A stretch of DNA of 64,000 nucleotides from Rugamonas apoptosis (GTDB lineage: Bacteria; Pseudomonadota; Gammaproteobacteria; Burkholderiales; Burkholderiaceae_D), in NCBI RefSeq assembly GCF_014042355.1, contig NZ_JACEZU010000008.1:248001-312000 (forward strand), read 5' to 3'. Made by a program: the position numbers and the translations under genes. Under the pieces are notes generated by a model. The model ran no database searches. It saw nothing but the letters and a program-made list of their open reading frames with translations, and was not told the origin of the DNA. The stretch's first letter is position 1. Each line of letters starts with the position of its first letter. Shown piece by piece: positions 54,647-63,100 of the stretch.

Positions 54647-55090
54647 ACCAGCCGCCCGGACCCAACCACTGTTCAGGCATACAGTAGTGAACTGCTTTCA
54701 TTTTCGCTCAACTTTCCCTGTACTTGCCTGCATCTTGCCGGCATTGTGACAGCGGCCCACGCTAAGTCGCGGATTGTTAAGCACTTTTTCGGATATCCAC
54801 AATGACTGTGGATATCTTTGTGGACAAGCCCCTCTTGACAGCCCGAAAAGCCTGTAATGGCGGGCCCTTCAACAAACTGCCTATCCAGCAGGCAAAAAAT
54901 TACATCAATAAAATCAAACACTTAGAAAGTCACCAATTGTCACCATGAAAGTTACCGCAAAATATCTTTCGCGGCCGTTTTGTGTATAACTGGATGATAG
55001 CCCCGCTGGCCCGGGACCAGGGACGGATGAAGCAGATCCAGCCCGGTGGAAACTTCACTTACCGGGCAGGAATGCCAGGAGGATAGCGGC
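54647..55090. other. 444-bp gap holding DnaA-box copy B
   Basis: Besides the repeat at 54786-54918, this gap shows no coding frame. Past the repeat are an AT-rich stretch (to 54970) and GC hairpins (ctgg...ccag around 55007-55021). The right part runs up to the convergent stop of the small minus-strand gene. Confidence 0.6.
54786..54918. repeat. DnaA-box intergenic element, copy B
   Basis: Same layout as copy A: atatccaca (54793-54801), inverted tgtggatat (54807-54815), tgtggacaa (54818-54826), ttgacagcccg (54835-54845), a hairpin ctgcc/ggcag near 54878-54894, and caataaaatcaa (54906-54917). The distance from the inverted box to ttgaca is 28 bp in both copies, and from ttgaca to caataaaatcaa 71 bp in both. 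Confidence 0.85.
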
Positions 55091-55315
55091 TCAATGGCGC
55101 GGTTTTCGTCGCTGTTCAGGGTGCAATAATACTCGTTCGATGATGTGCGACTGGACGTTGTTGGACTTCAAGTATTCGATCGCGCACATGGTGTTGAAAC
55201 TGGCTTGCACCAGGATGCCGCGGTCGACCACATCGCGGCAATGCTCGTCGGTTCTCGCTTGATACAGGTCAGCAGGCACGGGCGGTTCTGTGGGTTGCAT
55301 GCTTAGCACGTTCAT
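55091..55315 (-). CDS. Small conserved hypothetical protein, 74 residues
   Basis: A 74-residue protein with a good Shine-Dalgarno (agagga) before its ATG. The core HCRDVVDRGILVQASFNTMC, then AIEYLKSNNVQ and IIERVLLHP, looks constrained and helical. I recall similar small proteins in Oxalobacteraceae but know no function. It has no signal peptide. Confidence 0.68.
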   Translation of the reverse strand: MNVLSMQPTEPPVPADLYQARTDEHCRDVVDRGILVQASFNTMCAIEYLKSNNVQSHIIERVLLHPEQRRKPRH

Positions 55316-55574
55316 CGCAATCCTCTGTTCGATTGTTGAATGGCGGCCAGCTCCTCATCTGACCGGGCGCCTGGCCGGCTGCCAGAAACGAGTATTGGCC
55401 ATGGCACGCCAAAGTCAATGTCAGCTTCCCATCGTGAACGAATAAAAAGTTTTTCCGGCACCACGCGCCAGCTTTCGCGTTTTGTGCTAAATCAAAGGTA
55501 GTCGCTGCGCCAGCGGCCGGGGTCGTTTGCAACTGTGCCGCACGGCAATTTAGCGGCCATGCCATAATGACGGC

Positions 55575-56150
55575 ATGAGCACCCCACCTGTGCCGGAACG
55601 GCCCCGCCCCACATCCCTGACCGATTTGTTTGTGTCGTTTACCGTGCTGGCCCTGCAGGGCTTTGGCGGTGTGCTGGCCGTGGTGCAGCGCGAACTGGTG
55701 GAGCGCAAGCGCTGGCTGAGCCAGGAGGAATTCATCGAAGAATGGGCCGTCGCGCAAATCATGCCCGGCCCCAACGTGGTCAACCTGTCCATGATGATAG
55801 GCGGGCGCTATTTCGGCTTGCCCGGCGCCATGGCCGCGCTGGCCGGCATGCTGACCGTGCCGCTGCTGCTGGTGCTGCTGCTGGCCCTGCTCCACTCCCA
55901 TTTCGCCAGCCATCCCGGCGTGGCCGGCGCGTTGCGCGGCATGGCGGCCGTGTCGGCCGGCCTGATCGCCGCCACCGGCCTGAAATTGACGGCGGCCCTG
56001 CGGCGCCATCCCTTGCCGCTGACCTGGTCGCTGCTGATCGCCACGCTCGGCGTGGTATGCGTGGTGCTGCTCCACTGGCCCCTGATTTACACGCTGGCCT
56101 TGCTGGGCGGCCTAGGCTGCTGGCTCACGTACCGGAACCTGCGGCCATGA
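55575..56150 (+). CDS. Chromate transporter, N-type half (ChrA family)
   Basis: A 191-residue membrane protein with the short-chain chromate transporter pattern: ALQGFGGVLAVVQRELVERKRWLSQEEF, seen as GFGG and WLSQEEF, then AVAQIMPGPNVVNLSMMIG. About five hydrophobic segments follow. Members are proposed chromate/sulfate antiporters in the inner membrane. Its stop overlaps the start of the partner half (atga), so the two are made together. Confidence 0.88.
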   Translation: MSTPPVPERPRPTSLTDLFVSFTVLALQGFGGVLAVVQRELVERKRWLSQEEFIEEWAVAQIMPGPNVVNLSMMIGGRYFGLPGAMAALAGMLTVPLLLVLLLALLHSHFASHPGVAGALRGMAAVSAGLIAATGLKLTAALRRHPLPLTWSLLIATLGVVCVVLLHWPLIYTLALLGGLGCWLTYRNLRP

Positions 56151-56731
56151 ACGCGCCCCTGCACCTGACGCTGGACTGGGCCGACTGGCTCAACCTGTTT
56201 GGCCACTACCTGATGTTGTCGCTGATGTCGATTGGCGGCGCCATCTCCACCACGGCGGAAATGCACCGTTTCCTGGTGGAAGAACACCACTGGCTGACCC
56301 AATCGCAATTCAATGACTCGATCGCCATCGCCCAGGCGGCGCCGGGGCCGAACGTGCTGTTCGTGGCGCTGATGGGCTGGAATGTGGGCCTCAACGCCGG
56401 CAGTTATATGGCCGCCCTGGCTGGCGTGGCTATTACAATGACGGGCATCATGGTGCCCAGCACCACCATCACCTACCTGGCGGCGCGCTGGGGCCACCAG
56501 AACCGCGAGCTGCTGGGGGTGCGCGCCTTCAAGCAAGGCATGGCGCCCATCGTGGTGGGTTTGATGGTGTCGGTGGGTATTATCCTGGGCAGCGCTCACC
56601 GCGATATCGCGCTGGACTGGTCGCTGTGGCTGCTGTCGGTGGTGGCCGGCATCCTGATTTGGCGCACCAAAATACATCTGCTGTGGCTGCTGGCGGCGGG
56701 CGCCGTGCTGGGCTGGTTCCAGCTGGTGTGA
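56147..56731 (+). CDS. Chromate transporter, second half (ChrA family)
   Basis: A 194-residue paralogue of its upstream partner. MSIGGAISTTAEMHRFLVEEHHWLTQSQF, seen as SIGGA and HWLTQSQF, is followed by AIAQAAPGPNVLFVALMG, matching the G-x-x-A-x-x-PGPN core of ChrA. Hydrophobic segments continue to the end (WLLAAGAVLGWFQLV). Together the halves equal one full-length ChrA. The start ATG at 56147 lies inside the previous stop. Confidence 0.88.
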   Translation: MNAPLHLTLDWADWLNLFGHYLMLSLMSIGGAISTTAEMHRFLVEEHHWLTQSQFNDSIAIAQAAPGPNVLFVALMGWNVGLNAGSYMAALAGVAITMTGIMVPSTTITYLAARWGHQNRELLGVRAFKQGMAPIVVGLMVSVGIILGSAHRDIALDWSLWLLSVVAGILIWRTKIHLLWLLAAGAVLGWFQLV

Positions 56732-56752
56732 ACGCTCAAACCGCTCAAACAA

Positions 56753-56777
56753 ACAGGGCGCCACCTGGGCGCCCTGT
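56753..56777 (-). terminator. Terminator between chrA pair and yceI
   Basis: A perfect 10-bp stem acagggcgcc / ggcgccctgt with loop acctg (56753-56777). On the minus strand a T-rich run follows (from the plus-strand As at 56747-56752), fitting termination of the yceI transcript. The stem could also slow the + strand transcript. Confidence 0.8.
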
Positions 56778-56795
56778 CCTGGCGAACTGGTCCGC

Positions 56796-57362
56796 TTATT
56801 CCTTGATGGCTTCGACGGCGAAGGTCAGGGCCACGTCATCGCCCACGTAAGGGGCGTATTTACCGGCGTTGAACTCGGTACGCTTGATCTTGGCGACGGC
56901 GTTGGCGCCACACGCTTCCTTCTTCATCATCGGGTGCGGCATGCACATGAACGACGTCACCGTCAGCGTGACGGGCTTGGTCACGCCTTTGATGGTCAGG
57001 TCGCCATCGACGGAGGCGAGCTTGTCGCCGTTAAAGTTGAACTTGGTCGACTTATAAGTGATCACGGGATATTTGGCCGTGTCGAAGAAGTCCTCACCCT
57101 GCAGGTGGCCGTTGAAGGTCGGGTAGCCCGTGTCGACCGATTTGGCATCGATCGTCACTTCCACCGAACCCGTCTTGGCCGCGCGGTCCAGCACGATCTT
57201 GCCGGTGGTGCTGTTAAAGCGGCTCAACTGCGTCGAAAAGCCGAAGTGGCTGTATTCGAAGCGCGAGAAGGTGTGGGTGCCGTCCATCACGAAGGTTTCC
57301 GGGGTGGCCGAGGCGGCCAGGGAGAAACCGGCGGCGAACAACAGGGCGACAAGCTTTTTCAT
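56796..57362 (-). CDS. yceI: Periplasmic YceI family protein
   Basis: A 188-residue secreted protein: a signal peptide (MKKLVALLFAAGFSLAASA) and a YceI lipocalin-type barrel (FVMDGTHTFSRFEYSHFGFSTQLSRF, seen as DGTHTF and YSHFGFS, VTIDAKSVDTGYPTFNGHL, and LTIKGVTKPVTLTV). Such proteins bind polyprenyl-type lipids; one is base-induced in E. coli. The start at 57362 was chosen because it gives a clean signal peptide. Confidence 0.92.
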   Translation of the reverse strand: MKKLVALLFAAGFSLAASATPETFVMDGTHTFSRFEYSHFGFSTQLSRFNSTTGKIVLDRAAKTGSVEVTIDAKSVDTGYPTFNGHLQGEDFFDTAKYPVITYKSTKFNFNGDKLASVDGDLTIKGVTKPVTLTVTSFMCMPHPMMKKEACGANAVAKIKRTEFNAGKYAPYVGDDVALTFAVEAIKE

Positions 57363-57567
57363 CTGAAACTCCAGGTAGCGGTGGTGAGCGGCCAGGATGG
57401 CGCAGCTCATGTGTGACACAGATTATGCGATTATTGGGATTCGATGTAAAACGCAAAATATCCCCCATTATTATCGAAAAAATCGATCGTAGGCAGAAAG
57501 CGGCCGTGCGCCTACGGACTCAGCGGAGCTGACGTAAAATACCGCTCCAACGAACAAGAACGACGCC

Positions 57568-58746
57568 ATGCATATCCTGCTCACCTTGCTGCTGGCCGGC
57601 CTGACCATGGTCGGGCCATTGGCAATCGACACCTATCTCCCGTCTTTCCCAGCCATTACCCGCGATTTCGACGCCACCCCGCTGGCCATCCAGCAAACGC
57701 TGAGCCTGTTCATGTTTTGCTTCGCGGCCATGATGCTGTTCTATGGCACGCTGTCGGACTCGTTCGGCCGCCGCCCCGTGATCCTGGTGTCCTTGCTGCT
57801 GTATATCGGCGCCTCCATCGGCGGCGCGCTGGCGCCCACGCTGGGCGTGCTGCTGGTGTGCCGCGCGCTGCAGGGCTTGGCGGCCGGTGCCGGTTCCGTC
57901 GTGGGGCGCGCCATCGTGCAAGACCGCTTCGAGGGTGCCGAGGCGCAGAAAATCCTGTCGCACGTGATGATGGTGTTCGGCCTCGCGCCCGCCATCGCGC
58001 CCGTGCTGGGCGGCTGGCTGCAGGTCAGCCTGGGCTGGCGCGCCATCTTCTGGTTCCTGGCCGGCTTTGGAGCGCTGATGTTCGTCGCCGTCCAGCGCGC
58101 GTTGCCGGAAAGCTTGCCGCGCCAGTCACGCCACCCGTTCCACCTGGGCGCGATCGCCGCCAACTACTGGAAAGTGCTGTGCCACCGCCAGTTCCTGCTG
58201 CTGTCCGTGGCCATCGGCCTGAGCTTTGGCGGCTTCGCGCTCTACATCGGCTCGGCCGCCTATTTCGTCATCGACATCCTGCATTTGCCGGAGACAGCCT
58301 TCGCCTGGCTGTTCGTGCCGCTCATCAGCGGCATGGTGGTGGGCTCGGCGCTGGCCGCCAGATTCGCTCACCGCTACGCGCCACGCACGCTGATCTGGCT
58401 CGGCTACGGACTGATGGCGCTGTCGGCGCTGGCCAACGTAGGCTACAACTATTTCTATCCGGCCGCCGTGCCCTGGGCCGTGCTGCCGATGTTCGTCTAT
58501 TCATTCGCGCTGGCGCTGGCCATGCCGCCGCTGACCATGATGGCGCTCAACCATTTCCCCGACAACCGGGGTCTGGCCTCGTCCATGCAATCGTTCGTCC
58601 AGATGCTGTTGTTCGCGCTGGTGTCGGGGGTGGTGGCGCCGCTGCTGTTCGACAGCGCCTTCAAACTGGCTTGCGGCGTCATGGCCGGACTGGTGGCCAG
58701 CCTGGTGGCGTGGATGCTGGGCCGGCCGCCGCGCGCGCCGCACTGA
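57568..58746 (+). CDS. Bcr/CflA family multidrug efflux MFS transporter
   Basis: A 392-residue major-facilitator protein with about twelve hydrophobic segments. The family signature is near the N-terminus (AIDTYLPSFPAI), then the MFS loop motif GTLSDSFGRRPVILVSLLLY, seen as SDSFGRRPV, and CRALQGLAAGAGSVVGRAIVQDRF, seen as RALQGLAAG and GRAIVQD. This is the Bcr/CflA drug-proton antiporter branch. The drug range is unknown. Confidence 0.93.
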   Translation: MHILLTLLLAGLTMVGPLAIDTYLPSFPAITRDFDATPLAIQQTLSLFMFCFAAMMLFYGTLSDSFGRRPVILVSLLLYIGASIGGALAPTLGVLLVCRALQGLAAGAGSVVGRAIVQDRFEGAEAQKILSHVMMVFGLAPAIAPVLGGWLQVSLGWRAIFWFLAGFGALMFVAVQRALPESLPRQSRHPFHLGAIAANYWKVLCHRQFLLLSVAIGLSFGGFALYIGSAAYFVIDILHLPETAFAWLFVPLISGMVVGSALAARFAHRYAPRTLIWLGYGLMALSALANVGYNYFYPAAVPWAVLPMFVYSFALALAMPPLTMMALNHFPDNRGLASSMQSFVQMLLFALVSGVVAPLLFDSAFKLACGVMAGLVASLVAWMLGRPPRAPH

Positions 58747-58754
58747 CGGGCCGC

Positions 58755-59006
58755 TCAGGGCCAGGGAGTGGGCGTCACATCCTCGTACTGCGGGCCGCCT
58801 TCGGACGGCTCCCGCACATCCCGCCCCGGCACCGGGTGGCGCGCGTCGGCCAGGGCCAGGATTTCCTTGCGCGCCTCCACGAAATCGGCGCTGGAGAGGG
58901 GATGCTGTGCGTCGGGCCAGTTTTCGATGGCCCATTGCTGCAACGCCTCGAAGCGGCGCCACAACTCGCCGACAAACTGCCGGCGCTGGTCGCTATTGTC
59001 CATCAT
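58755..59006 (-). CDS. Small hypothetical protein, 83 residues
   Basis: Not recognised. GGAGG lies just upstream of the start on the minus strand; the second Met (59003) has the better spacing. It is acidic and soluble, with a helical first half (RRQFVGELWRRFEALQQW) and a Pro-rich end (VTPTPWP). Its stop is 8 bp from the convergent MFS gene. Confidence 0.6.
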   Translation of the reverse strand: MMDNSDQRRQFVGELWRRFEALQQWAIENWPDAQHPLSSADFVEARKEILALADARHPVPGRDVREPSEGGPQYEDVTPTPWP

Positions 59007-59036
59007 GCCTCCGCTTGTGATAACGGCTCAGTATGT

Positions 59037-59079
59037 GGCAAGCTGTCTGCTTACCGGTTTGATTACCGGTCAGCTTGCC
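59037..59079. promoter_or_regulatory. Large inverted repeat upstream of nsrR
   Basis: The arms ggcaagctg (59037-59045) and cagcttgcc (59071-59079) enclose two copies of the palindrome accggt (59053-59058 and 59065-59070). It sits in the gap between the small minus-strand gene and nsrR, ~150 bp before the nsrR start. It could be an operator or a transcript hairpin; I see no T-run. Confidence 0.5.
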
Positions 59080-59230
59080 TGTCTGTCTGCTGGGCGCGCC
59101 ACCACGAGGGGCGCGCCACTGCGATCATCATACTGCAATCGCCCCCCGATTTCCCTGGCGGGCCAGCCAGCAAGTAAAATAGCAATCTGCAAGGGGCGCC
59201 GCCAACCGCCCCGCCACCACGGAAATGACG

Positions 59231-59680
59231 ATGCGACTGACTTCCTTCACCGATTACACGCTGCGTACGCTGCTCTACCTGAGCGCCCATCGGGATCGCC
59301 TGGTCACCATCCAGGACATCGCCGACGTGCATGCGATTTCGAAGAATCACCTGATGAAGGTGGTGTACCAACTGGGCCAGTCCGGCCTGGTGGAGACGGT
59401 GCGGGGACGTAACGGCGGCTTGCGTCTGGGGCGCGAACCCAAGGACATCAACATCGGCCAACTGATCCGCGACACGGAAACGGACTTCTACATGGCCGAG
59501 TGCTTCGACCGTGACCACAACACTTGCCCGCTGACGGGCGATTGCCGACTCAAGTCCGCGCTGGGCCAGGCCACCCGCGCCTACCTGGACGTGCTCGACC
59601 GGCTGACCTTGCAGGACATGCTGCCCGGCGCCGCGCCGTCGGCCGAAGGCGTTCCCGTCATCCTGCAGCGCCGCCCCTGA
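59231..59680 (+). CDS. nsrR: Rrf2 family nitric-oxide-sensing repressor NsrR
   Basis: A 149-residue iron-sulfur transcription regulator. MRLTSFTDYTLRTLLYLS and ISKNHLMKVVYQLGQ, then VRGRNGGLRLG, form the winged helix of the NsrR branch. The cluster-binding Cys residues are in ECFDRDHNTCPLTGDCRLK (three Cys, NsrR spacing). It represses NO-detoxification genes and releases DNA when its cluster reacts with NO. The conserved N-terminus favours the ATG at 59231 over 59225. No NO-detoxification gene is nearby, so its targets are elsewhere. Confidence 0.92.
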   Translation: MRLTSFTDYTLRTLLYLSAHRDRLVTIQDIADVHAISKNHLMKVVYQLGQSGLVETVRGRNGGLRLGREPKDINIGQLIRDTETDFYMAECFDRDHNTCPLTGDCRLKSALGQATRAYLDVLDRLTLQDMLPGAAPSAEGVPVILQRRP

Positions 59681-59715
59681 TCTGGCGCGGGCGGCGCCGG
59701 CGCCAGCGCCCGTCC

Positions 59716-60288
59716 CTACCCTTCCCCTGCCGTAGCCTCGACCCCGGCCATACGGGGCGCCGGCGCCTGCCCTTCCAGTACCGCTTTCAGGCGCCGCAGC
59801 GCCTCGGCCGATTCGGCCGTCACCTGGCGCCGCACCCGCAACTGGTCAGCCAGCAGGAACAACAGATTGGGCCGCGCGTAATCGAATTCGCGCTCGAACA
59901 AAGTGCCGCCCTCCACCGCCGTGAGCCGGTAGCTGACCTTGCCGCTGCCACCATCCTCGATCTTGCCGGCGATGGCCCAGCGCTCCGGCACCTGGCGCTG
60001 CACCACCGTCCAGCGCACCCGGCCCTGGTAGCCGGCCACGATGAAATCCTCGTCCACCACTTCGCCCACCCGCAGCGAATGGTCGGTCGCCCCCGCCACC
60101 GCCAGCGAGGACGGATGCCAGCGCGGCCAATTGCCCGGCGTGGTCACATAATCGAACACGGCGCCCGGACTGCGGGCGATCACGGCGCTGCTGCGCACCG
60201 CGCCCGGCGGCAACGGCAACGGCGCCAGCAGCACGGCGCCCACCACCACCAGCAGGACCACGCCAAACACGGGAACGCGCCTCATCAT
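59716..60288 (-). CDS. Membrane-anchored SRPBCC family protein
   Basis: A 190-residue protein with an N-terminal hydrophobic segment (VFGVVLLVVVGAVLLAPL, signal anchor) and an SRPBCC/polyketide-cyclase fold: AVIARSPGAVFDYVTTPGNWPRWHPSS at the start (seen as VFDYVTTPGNWPRWHP), then LTAVEGGTLFEREFDY. The fold binds hydrophobic ligands. The specific role is unknown. It is divergent from the mdc pair. Confidence 0.8.
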   Translation of the reverse strand: MMRRVPVFGVVLLVVVGAVLLAPLPLPPGAVRSSAVIARSPGAVFDYVTTPGNWPRWHPSSLAVAGATDHSLRVGEVVDEDFIVAGYQGRVRWTVVQRQVPERWAIAGKIEDGGSGKVSYRLTAVEGGTLFEREFDYARPNLLFLLADQLRVRRQVTAESAEALRRLKAVLEGQAPAPRMAGVEATAGEG

Positions 60289-60600
60289 GCCTCCTCTCCT
60301 GTTTACCGGATGGCGCCGGCACGCGCGACCGCCGCCGGCGATGCCGGCCGCGTTGCCTCATTATAGCCACGCCGCGCCCCACTACCGCTGGCCATCCGTT
60401 TTCGATTATGCTGAGCGTGGCCCGCCGGCGCGCATGCCCGCTGCGCGCCTCGTCCAGCACCGTCAACCCAACCAGATCCAGCCAGCCATGCACGCACCGC
60501 GTATCGATCACCTGCTGCACACTTGCCGCACCGCCCGCCCGCGCATGGCAGCGCGCGCCATACCAGGAACGGCACCAGAAGCGGCATCAGGAGCGGCGCC
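60289..60600. other. 312-bp gap with 12-bp triplication before mdcD
   Basis: No supported gene. Three imperfect 12-mers follow each other at 60562-60573, 60574-60585 and 60586-60597 (accaggaacggc, accagaagcggc, atcaggagcggc). The third copy supplies the Shine-Dalgarno (aggag) of mdcD. I see no remnant of mdcA, mdcB or mdcC here. Confidence 0.6.
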
Positions 60601-61497
60601 ATGAGCAGCTACCAGGCGGCGAGCGCGCACGAGCGCCTGCACGCCCTGTTCGACGCCGGCAGCTTCCAGGCGTTCGATGCGCCGGAGCAGCACATGGCCA
60701 GTCCCCACCTGGCCCAATTCAACATCCCGGCCCAGCCCGACGACGGCGTGGCCGTGGGCCGCGCCAGGCTGAACGGAATGACCGTCTACACGGCCGCGCA
60801 AGAGGGACGCTTCATGGGCGGCGCCGTGGGCGAAGTGCATGGCGCCAGATTGACCGGCCTGCTGCGCCGTGCCGCGCGCGACCGGGCGGCGGCCGTGGTG
60901 CTGCTGATCGAGTCGGGCGGCGTGCGCCTGCATGAAGCCAACGCGGGATTGATCGCCATTTCCGAAGTGATGCGCGCCCTGCTGGCCGCGCGCGCCGCCG
61001 GCGTGCCGGTGGTGGCGCTGGTGGGCGGAGCCAACGGCGCCTTTGGCGGCATGGGCATCGTCGCCAGTTGCGCCAACGTGGTGGTGATGTCGGAACCGGC
61101 GCGGCTGGCCATGTCAGGCCCGGAAGTGATCGCCAGCGCCAACGGGACAGCGGAATTCGATCCGCGCGACCGCGCGCTGGTATGGCGCACCACGGGCGGC
61201 AAGCACCGCTATCTGCTCGGTGATTGCCAGATGCTGGTGGCCGATGACATGGCGGCCTTCCGCCAGGCGGCCCAGGACGCCATCGCTTCCTGCGCCGGCG
61301 CGCCGGTGGAACTGACGCTGGCGGCGCTGGAACAGGAACAGCGCCTGCTGGCCGCGCGCATCGAACGCTTTGACCAACTGCGCGATCCGGTGGACATCTG
61401 GCAAGCGCTGGGCATGCCGGACGCGCAACACATCCCCGCACTGGAGACGCAAGCCTTCATCGAGGCCGCAGCGCCGCACCGGCTGGGCGTCGCATGA
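60601..61497 (+). CDS. mdcD: Malonate decarboxylase beta subunit MdcD
   Basis: A 298-residue crotonase-fold carboxyltransferase subunit of biotin-independent malonate decarboxylase. MdcD and MdcE decarboxylate malonyl-ACP to acetyl-ACP. Family features are LLIESGGVRLHEANAGLIAISEVMRAL (ESGGVRLHEANAGL), GANGAFGGMGI, and SEPARLAMSGPEVI. The ATG at 60601 has aggag at 60589-60593. It overlaps mdcE by 4 bp. The ACP, MdcA and maturation genes are not in the window. Confidence 0.92.
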   Translation: MSSYQAASAHERLHALFDAGSFQAFDAPEQHMASPHLAQFNIPAQPDDGVAVGRARLNGMTVYTAAQEGRFMGGAVGEVHGARLTGLLRRAARDRAAAVVLLIESGGVRLHEANAGLIAISEVMRALLAARAAGVPVVALVGGANGAFGGMGIVASCANVVVMSEPARLAMSGPEVIASANGTAEFDPRDRALVWRTTGGKHRYLLGDCQMLVADDMAAFRQAAQDAIASCAGAPVELTLAALEQEQRLLAARIERFDQLRDPVDIWQALGMPDAQHIPALETQAFIEAAAPHRLGVA

Positions 61498-62246
61498 TGG
61501 CGTGGACCGCATTGGTGGCGGCCCTGTTCCCGCAAGGGCACGCGATCACGGAGCAAGACGACTTGCTGAGCGGCGTCGCGCAAGTGGATGGCGGGACGGT
61601 GGCTGTCATCGGCACCACGCGGCACGCCAGCATCGGTGTGGAGCTGGCGCTGGCGCAAGCCCAGGCCGTACTGCGCACGGTGCGCGAAGCGCCGGGCCGG
61701 CCCATCGTGCTGCTGGTCGATACCCAGGGTCAGCGCCTGCGCCACCGCGATGAAATGCTGGGCATCCAGCGCTACATGGCGCACCTGGGCAAATGCCTTG
61801 AACTGGCCCGCCAGCGCGGCCATCGCATTGTCGCGCTGGTGTATGACCAGGCGCTGTCGGGCGGCTTCGTCAGCAGCGGCCTGATGGCCGACGCCTGCTA
61901 CGCCCTGCCCGATGCCACCATCCGCGTCATGGCACTACCGGCCATGGCGCGCATCACCAAGATGCCGGAGGCAGTGCTGGCTGAACTGGCGCATAGCAAT
62001 CCCGTCTTCGCGCCAGGCCCAGAGAACTACCTGCGCATGGGGGGCCTGGAGGAAATATGGCGCGGCGATCTGGCCACCGCGCTGGCCAAGGCATTGGCCG
62101 AAGCGCAGCCAGCCGACCACCGCGCCGCGCTCGGCCAGGCGCGTGGCGGGCGCGCCTGCGCCCAGCCTGTGCTGACGGCCGTGATGGAAGCGGGCCGGGC
62201 CGCCCAGAATGAGCGTGCCCGGACCGTCAGGCCGCGCCGATACTAA
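61494..62246 (+). CDS. mdcE: Malonate decarboxylase gamma subunit MdcE
   Basis: A 250-residue partner of MdcD. The family pattern is LLVDTQGQRLRHRDEMLGI, with LYDQALSGGFVSSGLMADACYALPDA seen as ALSGGFVSSG, then VMALPAMARITKMP. The start atga overlaps the mdcD stop; a second ATG follows at once. No further mdc gene comes after it. The next gene is a phasin on the other strand. Confidence 0.9.
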   Translation: MMAWTALVAALFPQGHAITEQDDLLSGVAQVDGGTVAVIGTTRHASIGVELALAQAQAVLRTVREAPGRPIVLLVDTQGQRLRHRDEMLGIQRYMAHLGKCLELARQRGHRIVALVYDQALSGGFVSSGLMADACYALPDATIRVMALPAMARITKMPEAVLAELAHSNPVFAPGPENYLRMGGLEEIWRGDLATALAKALAEAQPADHRAALGQARGGRACAQPVLTAVMEAGRAAQNERARTVRPRRY

Positions 62247-62277
62247 CTGGCGGGTCTGGTCAACGCGCTAATCAGAC

Positions 62278-62961
62278 TCAGGTTTCCTTGCGTGCACCCG
62301 GCTTACCGGCGCTGGCTGGTGGCGTGCCCTGGTGCATGCCAGGAGCGGACGAACTACCCTGCTGCATGCCAGCGCCCGCCGTGCCGCCGCCCTGCATGCC
62401 CGACGACGACTCACGCCCTTCCATGCCGTCGCCATGGGCGCTCTGCAGCGTGGACGAGCCCCGCATTTCATTGCCGCGCGCCGCCTGGCGCATGCCTTGG
62501 TCGGCCAGGCGTTCGAACGGATCGGTGAACTTGCGCATGGCGTCCTGCTGGTTGCGCACGGTCTTTTCCGTCTCTTCGGTCGCCACGCGCGCCACCTCGT
62601 CGGCCAGGGCCTTGGCGGTGCGGCTCGTTTCGGCCACATGCTCCTCGGCCACCTTGGCCAGGTCCACGTGGGTGTCGGCGGCGATGCGCGATACATGCTG
62701 CTGATAGGCGCGCAGCTTTTCGGCGGCCGGCTGGGCGTGGGCGGCTGCCGCGGCCAGCACTTCGGTCGGACGGTTGGCCGTCAACATCTGCTGGCCTGCC
62801 ACGCTGCCTTCCTCAAGCATGGTCTGGGCCAGTTGCAGGTTCAGGTCGCTGTACTGCTGCATGGTGCGGAACAGGGATTTGGACATGTCGTTAAAGTACG
62901 ACAACTGCGCCTCCAGGTGAGTCTTGGCGGCGGGGGTTACGGTTTGCTGGAATGGATACAT
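62278..62961 (-). CDS. phaP: Phasin (PHA granule-associated protein)
   Basis: A 227-residue protein. The N-terminal 150 residues are the phasin helical domain (THLEAQLSYFNDMSKSLFRTMQQ, seen as EAQLSYFNDMSKSLF, LNLQLAQTMLEE and QQHVSRIAADTHVDLAKVAEEH). It coats polyhydroxyalkanoate granules and controls their size. The C-terminal ~65 residues are a Gly/Met/Gln/Ser-rich low-complexity tail with repeated GMQ/GMH-G units, unusual for phasins. An FNR-like box lies ~140 bp upstream of its start. Confidence 0.9.
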   Translation of the reverse strand: MYPFQQTVTPAAKTHLEAQLSYFNDMSKSLFRTMQQYSDLNLQLAQTMLEEGSVAGQQMLTANRPTEVLAAAAAHAQPAAEKLRAYQQHVSRIAADTHVDLAKVAEEHVAETSRTAKALADEVARVATEETEKTVRNQQDAMRKFTDPFERLADQGMRQAARGNEMRGSSTLQSAHGDGMEGRESSSGMQGGGTAGAGMQQGSSSAPGMHQGTPPASAGKPGARKET

Positions 62962-63100
62962 GAATGCCTCGAATAGTGTAAGTGACGGGAGGTGAAATTG
63001 CGGAATACCCGCTTGCTGCGGAGCATTCGGCAGTCGAACGGCCTAGCGATTCGCGGCTGGTGCGCGAAAGACAAGGCTACGTTAGCAGCACCTGCAAGGC

